Assembly: GCA_009782175.1 (NCBI GenBank)
Contig: WRKR01000003.1
Location: 1-64,000 of the forward strand
Direction of reading: 5' to 3'
Source: Cystobacterineae bacterium
GTDB taxonomy: Bacteria; Myxococcota; Myxococcia; Myxococcales; Myxococcaceae
Length of the DNA: 64,000 nucleotides
Below, one piece after another: positions 7,871-15,311 of this stretch. The position numbers and the translations under genes are program-made. Each line of letters opens with the position of its first letter. Position 1 is the first letter of the stretch. The notes below the pieces were generated by a model. It was given only the letters and a program-made list of their open reading frames with translations, was not told where the DNA came from and did not search any database.

Positions 7871-10800
7871 GTGCATCACACTTTGTTGCGTTGGGCGCGT
7901 TGGGCACTGCTCGCTTTTGTTGCTCAGGCCGGTGTTGCCTGGGCGCAAAGCAGCTCTGTCTTTGTTGGAACAGTGCGAGATGCTCTGAATAAGGAGCCGG
8001 TGTCGGATGTCATTGTTATAGTAACGGCGCCTGAAAAACTGGGGGAAGAAATTGTGGTGACGGATGACACGGGAAGCTATCGCGTTTCGCAATTGCCTCC
8101 AGGTACCTACAAACTTCGCTTTGAGAAAGAAAACTATAGGAGCTTTGAGCGTGAAGGTGTTTTGTTGGACTCTCACAAAACCTTGCGCGTCAACATTGAG
8201 ATGGCGCCTTCGGCCATCGATGCCGAAGAAGAGGTGGTGGTGGGGCGCACCCCTGTCATTGACGTGGGCTCCGCAACGGTAGGCATGGTTGCAAACGAGG
8301 AGTTTTTTAGAAAAATACCGCTGACACGGCCTGCCTATAACTTTTCGGGGGCAACCGTTTTTGATGCTGCTGCCGAAGCAACCCCTGGCGTGCGGAATGA
8401 CGCTTTGGGCTATTCCATTGCGGGCACAACCTCGCCGGAAAATGCCGTTTTTGTGGATGGCTTGTCGGTTGCAAACCCGGGCACAGGTGTGTTGGGCACC
8501 TTTTTCTCTGCAGAATTTATGCAGGATGTGAGCGTTATTTCCGGTGGCTTCATGCCTGAATATGGCCGCACGACAGGCGGCATTATTTCGGGGACCACCA
8601 AGTCAGGCTCCAATGAGTTGCGTGGCTCTATATTTTCCACTTTTTCTCCGGGCTTTCTCACGGGGAACAGACAGTCCATTGACAACCTGGCTTCTCAATA
8701 TGGCTCTCGCAACAAACTGCTCTATTCTGGAGAATTCGGTTTTGACTTGGGTGGCCCCATTATTAAAGACAAGCTTTGGTTTTATGTGGGTTTTGCACCT
8801 TCGATGGTTAAATATAACATAAACACCTGGTATTCCCGGTTTGACAGCGAGAGGAGCACCGAGGATTTTCCTGTGTTTGAGCGCCTGCAAAGCTCTGTGA
8901 GAGACCATCAACGTGCGGACAACCGCACCTATTCCTATATTGCCAAGCTCAGCTATCAGCCTGCAAGCAACCACAACCTCAGTTTGCAAATTTTTGGGGC
9001 CCCCTCAGAAGCAGGCGGCTATGGGCGTTGGCCTGCAGCCCTGGGAGATTGGAGTTTCCCCTATGGCGCTTATCAAGACAGCATAACCATGGGCCGCGTG
9101 CAGGAGGATTCTAGAGACCTGCTCCTCAAATATGCAGGCTCCTTTTGGAACAAACAATTTTTGGTGGATGCCCACCTCGGCTGGCACCATCAGCGAAACC
9201 GCTTCTTTCCGGATGACAACTCTAAAATTGGCGCCACCTCAGGCATGTCCAGCCAGCCACAAGTATGGGTTAACGAAGACATAGAAATGACGAGGTTGGC
9301 GGAGTGGGGCCACATCTATCTCTCTGAAGACGACAGAAGGCTGTGCCAAAACAACCCTGGCACCTGCGTTGTGGATGGTTTCTGGTTTGGAGGGATAGCA
9401 CCTTCAGACACAAAATTGGATAGGGTTTCTGCAAAAGCCATGGGGACGCTGCTTTTTCAAGCGGCAGGCCACCATGTGATGAAAGCCGGACTGAATGTGG
9501 ACTTTCTCTTGATGGATTCCCTCTATGCCATTCCTGGAGGAAGAGATGTCCGTGGCACCTATGGCCATGACGGAACAGATTATTATTATTATTATTATGA
9601 CGCTTATCGCTATGGCGTGTTGATAGGGCCTGATTATTTCCGGGAAGACCCTTATTCCCGAAGCCAACCCAAAAGCCTCACCTATGGGGCTTTCATTCAA
9701 GACAGCTGGTCCATTTTTGACAAGGTGACTTTGAATGTGGGGGTGCGTTGGGATCAACAACAGCTTTATGACTCCAGCAACAAGCTTGCACTCGTCATCG
9801 CCAACCAATGGTCTCCTCGCGCAGGGCTGGTTTATGACTTTATGCAAAATGGCAAATCCAAAATTTTTGCCAACTATGCTCGCCTCTATGAGACCGTGCC
9901 CTTGAGCATTATTGAGAACTCTTTTCCAGGTCGCCGCCGGGGAGGCTATTATTATTATAACCCCTCAGACTGTGACTTTGCCAACGAGGATGTGCGCGAG
10001 GCCTTTGGCCGATGCGTGCGTGCAGAAAACCGCTATAGCATGTCCGGTGGAGCGCCGAACCCCAGCCAATATGCTTTTGCCGCAAACAACCAATCCACAC
10101 TCGTGGACCCCAACCTGAAAGCGCAGAGCACCGACGAAATTGTGGCAGGCATTGAATATGAAGTGTTTGACAATGCAAGCCTGGGCTTTAGTTATACGCG
10201 GCGCTATATGAACCATGTCATCGAGGACATGAGCCGCGATGATGGGTATACTTATTTTATAGGAAACCCAGGCGATGGCATTGCCAAGGAGTTTCCCAAG
10301 GCAGTCCGCAACTATAACGCGTTTACGCTGAATTTTCGAAAAGTGTTTTCAGGCCTGTGGTTTGCCCAGGCAAGCTATACCTATGCGACACTCAAAGGGA
10401 ATTATTCAGGCTTGTTTAAACCGGAAACCAGTGAACTCAACCCCAATGCAACCACCGACTTTGACTATTTGGTGCTGAGCGCCAATAGAAATGGATACCT
10501 CCCCTTGGATTTGCGCCATAACATTCGAGCTCAAGTGGCCAAGGAGTTTGAACTTTCAAAGAAGATGAGTTTGGGTTTGAGCTTGAGCTATTATGGCATA
10601 TCCGGCGCTCCCACCAATGCTTTTGGCACCTATAAAGACAATTGGGGCCAAGTATTCATCACCCCACGCGCTTCAGGAGAGCGTTTGCCCTGGCAACACA
10701 GCATTAACGCGGGGCTGAAATTCAACGTCCGCCTTGACAAAGAGAGGGTGCTCAGCATTGGCGGCACCGTGTTTAACGTTTTCAACTTTAAGGCGGTGAC

Positions 10801-11023
10801 TTCCATTGACGAGCAATTCACCTATTATAACGTGTTCCCCAGCGGAGCGAAGACGCCTGGAGATATTTGTTTTGCGGATACATGCACAGCCGACAACCCC
10901 AATGCACTTCGCGGAACGGATGGAGAGGTGCTGCCCAGCTCAGTGAAGAATAAAAACTTCGGCCGCCCCACAAGTTACCAGGTCCCCATTTCTGCCCGGC
11001 TTGAAGCCCGCGTTACTTTTTGA
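7871..11023 (+). CDS. TonB-dependent receptor with N-terminal carboxypeptidase-regulatory-like domain (Oar-like)
   Basis: An outer-membrane gated channel or secretion-linked receptor energised by TonB. The 1050 residues comprise a signal peptide (cut near AWA-QS, about 25), a beta-sandwich CarboxypepD_reg-like domain (about 29-105), a plug (about 130-230, with EAVFVDGLSVANPG-like context and GGFMPEYGRTTGGIISGTTK), and a C-terminal 22-strand barrel ending in ARLEARVTF with the aromatic last residue expected of outer-membrane proteins. The GTG start is set by GGAGG nine bases upstream. Two Tyr runs (571-576 and about 693-696) are encoded by TAT repeats. It is followed after 45 bases by a lipoprotein, a likely surface partner. 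Substrate is unknown; Oar of Myxococcus is the nearest named relative by architecture. Confidence 0.9.
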   Translation: MHHTLLRWARWALLAFVAQAGVAWAQSSSVFVGTVRDALNKEPVSDVIVIVTAPEKLGEEIVVTDDTGSYRVSQLPPGTYKLRFEKENYRSFEREGVLLDSHKTLRVNIEMAPSAIDAEEEVVVGRTPVIDVGSATVGMVANEEFFRKIPLTRPAYNFSGATVFDAAAEATPGVRNDALGYSIAGTTSPENAVFVDGLSVANPGTGVLGTFFSAEFMQDVSVISGGFMPEYGRTTGGIISGTTKSGSNELRGSIFSTFSPGFLTGNRQSIDNLASQYGSRNKLLYSGEFGFDLGGPIIKDKLWFYVGFAPSMVKYNINTWYSRFDSERSTEDFPVFERLQSSVRDHQRADNRTYSYIAKLSYQPASNHNLSLQIFGAPSEAGGYGRWPAALGDWSFPYGAYQDSITMGRVQEDSRDLLLKYAGSFWNKQFLVDAHLGWHHQRNRFFPDDNSKIGATSGMSSQPQVWVNEDIEMTRLAEWGHIYLSEDDRRLCQNNPGTCVVDGFWFGGIAPSDTKLDRVSAKAMGTLLFQAAGHHVMKAGLNVDFLLMDSLYAIPGGRDVRGTYGHDGTDYYYYYYDAYRYGVLIGPDYFREDPYSRSQPKSLTYGAFIQDSWSIFDKVTLNVGVRWDQQQLYDSSNKLALVIANQWSPRAGLVYDFMQNGKSKIFANYARLYETVPLSIIENSFPGRRRGGYYYYNPSDCDFANEDVREAFGRCVRAENRYSMSGGAPNPSQYAFAANNQSTLVDPNLKAQSTDEIVAGIEYEVFDNASLGFSYTRRYMNHVIEDMSRDDGYTYFIGNPGDGIAKEFPKAVRNYNAFTLNFRKVFSGLWFAQASYTYATLKGNYSGLFKPETSELNPNATTDFDYLVLSANRNGYLPLDLRHNIRAQVAKEFELSKKMSLGLSLSYYGISGAPTNAFGTYKDNWGQVFITPRASGERLPWQHSINAGLKFNVRLDKERVLSIGGTVFNVFNFKAVTSIDEQFTYYNVFPSGAKTPGDICFADTCTADNPNALRGTDGEVLPSSVKNKNFGRPTSYQVPISARLEARVTF
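9581..9598 (+). repeat. (TAT)6 trinucleotide repeat inside the receptor gene
   Basis: Six consecutive TAT codons give Tyr 571-576 in a probable extracellular loop; four more occur at about 9947-9958. Slippage by whole units would keep the frame and change only loop length. Confidence 0.9.
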
Positions 11024-11068
11024 GCCTGCTTTCATTGGTGGGCCTGCATTTGTTGGAGAGGATGTGAC

Positions 11069-11881
11069 ATGCATATAAAACCATTCATTTATGTTTTGCT
11101 TTGCGGCGGCTTGCTTGGGGTGCTTGCTTGCACAAGCCAACCTCAAGGCCATTGCCAAGTAGCTCAAAAACTCGGCGAGGCGCATTTTGCGGTTTATACT
11201 CCCCTGACACCCATGGAAGGGGCGGCCTGCGCAGACAAAGAATTAAAAGCCGAGCGCATCGGCTTTGAAACCTACCAATTGCCGGGCCAAAGCCAAATAG
11301 GCATTGCCTGGCGTACCGAAACCCTGCAGCAGCGTTTTGATGCTGCAGTAGAGGCCCACGTGTGGAGCGCCGAAAAGGCACAAGAAGAGTCCATCTCCTT
11401 GAATGTGGTGGCCGATTATTCCAGCAAGCCCGACGCAGAAAACCGCTGCTATGTTTTTGATGATAACAACCCGGCGGACCCTCGGAGCTTTGGGCTTGTG
11501 AAGGAATTTGTGGATGATGGGGTTTCCCCCACCACCACCTATGTATATGAATGGAGAGATGTTGTCGTCTATAGCCTGCCCGCTTCCCCCGGTCAGCTGG
11601 TGGAGGGTGAAGTGAGCTATAGCATGAGGGAAGAAGGAGGCTCCACATGTACAGGCGTATATAGCTTTGTTGCCTTGTGGCCGGCTTATGGCTGCAATAG
11701 CGATGAGGATTGTGAGCCCTCAGTGAGAGGACAAGCAGGCTCCCCCATAAACCCGGACTTTGCAGGCTCCCTGCAGTGCCACCTCCTGAAAGCCGTTGAA
11801 GGGCTGCCAAAAGAAGAGAAAGCAGGCTATTGCACCATTGTTGGCTCTGCCGAGGCACTCATTCAAAAACTCGCAGAATAA
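11069..11881 (+). CDS. Predicted lipoprotein downstream of the TonB-dependent receptor
   Basis: I do not recognise a named family. The 270-residue product has a clear lipoprotein signal: short basic start, hydrophobic core and LGVLAC lipobox with Cys 21. The mature part is hydrophilic with several spaced cysteines (among them Cys near 53, 129, 190, 209, 216, 237 and 254), suggesting disulfides in an exported domain. GGAGAGGATG just upstream sets the ATG start. It sits 45 bases after the receptor gene, so a role as a surface-exposed partner that captures the same ligand is plausible but is inferred only from position. No paralogue is seen in the window. Confidence 0.72.
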   Translation: MHIKPFIYVLLCGGLLGVLACTSQPQGHCQVAQKLGEAHFAVYTPLTPMEGAACADKELKAERIGFETYQLPGQSQIGIAWRTETLQQRFDAAVEAHVWSAEKAQEESISLNVVADYSSKPDAENRCYVFDDNNPADPRSFGLVKEFVDDGVSPTTTYVYEWRDVVVYSLPASPGQLVEGEVSYSMREEGGSTCTGVYSFVALWPAYGCNSDEDCEPSVRGQAGSPINPDFAGSLQCHLLKAVEGLPKEEKAGYCTIVGSAEALIQKLAE

Positions 11882-11882
11882 A

Positions 11883-13412
11883 GTGAGCGCCACGCGACAC
11901 CAACTGCTTTTGCACGCGAAGGCTTTGTTGAAAGCAGAACAAGGCACACTCTTTAAACAAGGCGCTTTAGGCGTGGCCTTGTGTTACCCCAGCCCCTACC
12001 ACGTGGGCATGAGCTCCCTGGGCTTCCAAACCATTTATAGAAAAATTAACGCCCTGCCTTTTGCCTTTGCTGAGCGCGCTTTTTTGCCGGATGACGAGGC
12101 TCTCATGCGGCGCTTGCGCATGCCGCTGTTCAGCCTGGAAACACAGCGCCCCGTGTCCGAGTTTTCAGTGCTGGCTTTTTCTGTGGCCTATGAGTTGGAG
12201 CTTTCAGGTGTGCTGTCCATGCTGGCGCTTTCAGGGCTTGCTTGCCTCAGCACGGAGCGGCCCCCACATGCGCCTTTGGTGGTGGCGGGGGGCCCTTTAA
12301 GCTTTTCAAACGCGGCCCCATTGGAGCCTTTTGTGGATGTGGTGGTGCAAGGAGAAGCCGAGGCGTTAATAGAGGTGCTGTTGAGGGCCTGTGAGGCCTA
12401 TGCTACCAAAGCAGCGTTGCTTGGCGCTTTGGCCAAGCAGCCCGGTTTTTTTGTGCCCGGCATTTCAGAAGCGCAGAAACGTTTTAACATATGCAAGGCC
12501 GAAGACGCACAGCTTCCCGCCTACTCCCAGGTACTGACGCCCCATACCGAGTTGTCCTCCATGTTTCTCGTGGAAACAGGCCGCGGTTGCTCCCGCAGCT
12601 GCCACTATTGCGTCATGCGCAGGACAACCAACGCTGGGCTGCGCCTGGTCCCCAAACAGCTTATTTTAGAAAGGATACCCCCTTGGGCCCAGCGCGTGGG
12701 CTTTGTGGGGGCAGCCGTGACAGACCACCCCAAGCTGATAGAGTTGTTGGAAGAAAGCACCTTGGCAGGCAGGGAGGTGGGGGTTTCTTCTCTGCGGGCA
12801 GACCGCCTCAGCCTGCGCTTGGTGCAGGCGCTGCGCGCAGGCGGTGCTCAGCTGCTCACCGTGGCCATGGACGGCGCCTCTCAGCGCCTGCGCAACCTCC
12901 TGGAGCGCCGGCATACGGAGGAGCATGTTTTTCAGGCAGCCCAGTGGGCCAAGGCCTGCGGCATGCGCCACCTTAAACTTTATGTTATGCTGGGGCTGCC
13001 CACAGAAGAAGAAGCCGACATGGAGGAGTTGGCTGGCTTTGTGGCAAAACTCTCCAAACAGCTTCCCGTGGTTTTGGGCATTTCCCCCTTTGTCGCCAAG
13101 CGCCACACCCCCATGGACGGTGCTCCTTTTGCCGGCATAGCCACCCTGGAAGCCCGTTTGCACTTTTTGCGCACGCGCCTTCGCGGAAAAACCCAGCTGA
13201 GAGCTGCCAGCCCCCGCTGGGCTTTTGTGGAATATATGCTGGCCCAGTGTGGCCCAGAAGCAGGCCTCTCAGCCCTTGAGGCTTGGCAAAAAGGAGGAAA
13301 ATTTGCCCACTGGAGCGCAGCTTTTGCAAACCATGCCCTCAAGCCTTTTTTGGCCTGCCGCACAAGAGAGCCTTCAGCCGCAGCTTGTTGGCCACAAGTG
13401 GAAGGCCCTTAA
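11883..13412 (+). CDS. B12-binding-type radical SAM protein
   Basis: Radical SAM enzymes cleave S-adenosylmethionine with a [4Fe-4S] cluster. The cluster motif CxxxCxxC is at Cys 236, 240 and 243 (GRGCSRSCHYCVMRRTT), followed by the usual barrel segments. The N-terminal 170 residues contain GVALCYPSPYHVGMSSLGF, typical of the COG1032 group that often carries a cobalamin-binding fold; the DxHxxG cobalamin motif itself is not evident, so cobalamin binding is uncertain. An upstream ATG at 11796 would overlap the lipoprotein gene by 86 bases; the GTG at 11883 directly after its stop is preferred, though its ribosome site is weak. The reaction is unknown; related proteins are often annotated only as radical SAM. 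Confidence 0.82.
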   Translation: MSATRHQLLLHAKALLKAEQGTLFKQGALGVALCYPSPYHVGMSSLGFQTIYRKINALPFAFAERAFLPDDEALMRRLRMPLFSLETQRPVSEFSVLAFSVAYELELSGVLSMLALSGLACLSTERPPHAPLVVAGGPLSFSNAAPLEPFVDVVVQGEAEALIEVLLRACEAYATKAALLGALAKQPGFFVPGISEAQKRFNICKAEDAQLPAYSQVLTPHTELSSMFLVETGRGCSRSCHYCVMRRTTNAGLRLVPKQLILERIPPWAQRVGFVGAAVTDHPKLIELLEESTLAGREVGVSSLRADRLSLRLVQALRAGGAQLLTVAMDGASQRLRNLLERRHTEEHVFQAAQWAKACGMRHLKLYVMLGLPTEEEADMEELAGFVAKLSKQLPVVLGISPFVAKRHTPMDGAPFAGIATLEARLHFLRTRLRGKTQLRAASPRWAFVEYMLAQCGPEAGLSALEAWQKGGKFAHWSAAFANHALKPFLACRTREPSAAACWPQVEGP

Positions 13413-13432
13413 GCCAACAGCCCTTCCTGGAG

Positions 13433-14167
13433 CTACACTTTGGGGAGTTTGTTTTTGCTATAGCTGGACCATTTTTTTTCCAAGGCCACTTTGTCTTCGG
13501 CGAGGGTTTTGAGGCGCTCTTTTTCCGCTTTGAGCCTGGCACGCTGTTGTTTGTGGCCCCGAAGGCTCATCTGGAGCAGGGTGCCGGCAATGGCGAGGAA
13601 GGCAATGGCACCTAAAATGGCCCATGGAGAGTCCAGCACGCTGTTGGAAATCCACCCCAGGCCATAGAGGGTGGACAATATGCCCAGCACCAACATCCAC
13701 GCACCTAAAGCGGATGCAACAAAAGCGCGTATATGGTGCTCCAAAATTAACCCAATGGCGCCCCCCACCAAAAAAGCAGGGACAAAACCCAGCAAAGGGT
13801 TTTTAAGCCCAGAATAAGTTAAACAGGCAAAGGCCGCAGGAATGGCCAAAACGAGGAATAATATGGCTGCGGGTATGCTCAGGCCAATGACGCCCAACAC
13901 GGCAGCATATACCTGCTCGCTGCCTGCAAAATCAGGCAAAGCCAGTTGCACAATAACGGGTTTGCTCCACGCAAGGCCGATGACGGCACCCATGAGGGCG
14001 GCGACACAGCGGAATGCCACCCCCTGGCCTATGGTGAGAAAGCAAAGCCCTGTAGCAATGGCAAGGCCAGCGCCCCACAGAGGCCAATAAAACAAAGTTT
14101 CCAGCCAGGCTTGCAAATTCCATTGGCCATAATTGGACACCCATTGAAACCAGGGAGAAGGAGACAT
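13433..14167 (-). CDS. Hypothetical multi-pass membrane protein with basic C-terminal tail
   Basis: Not recognised. The 244-residue product has about six or seven hydrophobic segments (for example LAIATGLCFLTIGQGVAF, LSIPAAILFLVLAIPAAFA, LGAWMLVLGILSTLYGLGW, ILGAIAFLAIAGTLLQMSL) and ends in a charged, probably coiled-coil cytoplasmic tail rich in Lys, Arg and Glu. A longer frame extends to 14344, but ATG 14167 is preferred because GAGGAG lies eight or nine bases upstream. It begins five bases after the stop of the small gene upstream, so the two form an operon and may be partners. It converges with the radical SAM gene, with only 20 bases between them. Confidence 0.65.
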   Translation of the reverse strand: MSPSPWFQWVSNYGQWNLQAWLETLFYWPLWGAGLAIATGLCFLTIGQGVAFRCVAALMGAVIGLAWSKPVIVQLALPDFAGSEQVYAAVLGVIGLSIPAAILFLVLAIPAAFACLTYSGLKNPLLGFVPAFLVGGAIGLILEHHIRAFVASALGAWMLVLGILSTLYGLGWISNSVLDSPWAILGAIAFLAIAGTLLQMSLRGHKQQRARLKAEKERLKTLAEDKVALEKKWSSYSKNKLPKV

Positions 14168-14172
14168 GCGGC

Positions 14173-14517
14173 CTAACTCCTCAAAAAAATGCCAAGGGCC
14201 AACAATGCAGCAACGGCAATGCACACCAAAGCATAGGCATAAGCCGAAGGGGGTGGCCTCATATGTGCCAGCAAAGCTTGTGCTACAACTTGGCCAGAAG
14301 GGAGAGGAGAGGGCAAAGGAGAAGGCCACAGCTTGGCCACCCACGCAGAGTCCACCGCCAAGCCCACCGCCAAGCCTTCAGGGGCTTTTTGGACAAAAGC
14401 CTTGGCTTGCGCACGCGCGGCAACAATATTTCCTGCCTCATAGAGAAAAAAGGCTGCTTCCAAGTGAGAAAGCGAGGTGTTTTTTGCTGCACCATGCTTT
14501 TTAGAGGACTTTGCCAT
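14173..14517 (-). CDS. Small protein with TPR-like N-terminus and C-terminal membrane helix
   Basis: Not recognised. In 114 residues: a Lys/Ser-rich start, a helix pair resembling one tetratricopeptide unit (LSHLEAAFFLYEAGNIVAAR), a Pro-rich linker, and a C-terminal hydrophobic segment (about 93-112, ALVCIAVAALLALGIFL) that would anchor it as a tail-anchored protein. It is translated just ahead of the multi-pass membrane protein. It is divergent from the DUF4159 gene, 32 bases away. Confidence 0.6.
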   Translation of the reverse strand: MAKSSKKHGAAKNTSLSHLEAAFFLYEAGNIVAARAQAKAFVQKAPEGLAVGLAVDSAWVAKLWPSPLPSPLPSGQVVAQALLAHMRPPPSAYAYALVCIAVAALLALGIFLRS

Positions 14518-14549
14518 AACTTTCCTATAACGGTTTTTTTAAAAGGAAT

Positions 14550-15311
14550 GTGGTGAAAAGTGCCTTGTCCCTCAGCCGTCGACAATTGCTAAACCTTTTG
14601 GGCTCAGCTTTTTTGGCCTCCAGCTTGCCTTCCAGGGCATGGGCCTTTGGAGAAAGCTCCCGCTGGGTGCCGGCCATTGCACAATACCCAGGCCAATGGG
14701 AGTTGAGGCGCTCTGCGCTGCGCCGCTTTTCCTATGAGCTCCAACGGCGTACCGCAACAGAAGTGGTGTTGGAGCCCATACCCATACAACTGGAGAGTCC
14801 ACGTTTATTTGAGTTTCCTTTGCTCTATTTTGGCGGGCAAGGCGGCTTTGCCCCACTGCCCCAGGCCGCACGGCAAAACCTGCGTCGCTACCTCGAGTTT
14901 GGTGGGTTTATTCTCGCTGACGCCCATGGGGGAGAAGGTTTTGAAGAAAGCTTTAAGCGAGAAATTTCCCTTATATTGCCCCACTCCCCCCTGGTTTTGC
15001 TGGAGGCTGAGCACGTTTTGTTTAAAAGTTTTTATATGCTGCACTCGGCCGCAGGTCGAGCGGGTGTGAGCACCTCCCTGGAGGCTTGCCTCCTGGGGCG
15101 CCGGGTGGCTGTGGTGTTTATGCCCAACGACCTGCTGGGGGCTTTCGCACGCGATGAGGCAGGAGGTTTTGAATACCCTGTTGTGCCCGGAGGAGAGCGC
15201 CAGCGCGAAATGGCCATTCGCCTGGGCATTAACCTGGTTATATATGCCCTTTGCCTGGATTATAAGGATGATGCGGCACACCTCCCGGCATTAATGAGGC
15301 GGCGGCGTTGA
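14550..15311 (+). CDS. DUF4159 domain protein with twin-arginine-like signal
   Basis: DUF4159 proteins resemble glutamine-amidotransferase-like folds and are usually encoded among MoxR/DUF58/VWA genes; their biochemical role is not known. The 253 residues start with a signal that carries SRRQLL before a hydrophobic stretch (twin-arginine-like), then FSYELQRRT, FPLLYFGGQGGFAPLP, LRRYLEFGGFILADAHGG and GVSTSLEACLLGRRVAVVFMPNDL, all DUF4159-like. GTG 14550 is the only reasonable start. Its last codons overlap the next gene (TTGA), coupling the two. The usual MoxR and DUF58 genes are not adjacent. Confidence 0.82.
   Translation: MVKSALSLSRRQLLNLLGSAFLASSLPSRAWAFGESSRWVPAIAQYPGQWELRRSALRRFSYELQRRTATEVVLEPIPIQLESPRLFEFPLLYFGGQGGFAPLPQAARQNLRRYLEFGGFILADAHGGEGFEESFKREISLILPHSPLVLLEAEHVLFKSFYMLHSAAGRAGVSTSLEACLLGRRVAVVFMPNDLLGAFARDEAGGFEYPVVPGGERQREMAIRLGINLVIYALCLDYKDDAAHLPALMRRRR

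Noticed and set aside
11085-11858. A 257-codon open frame antisense to the lipoprotein gene
   Set aside because: The sense frame has a ribosome site and lipobox; the antisense product is Arg/Pro/His-rich without features.
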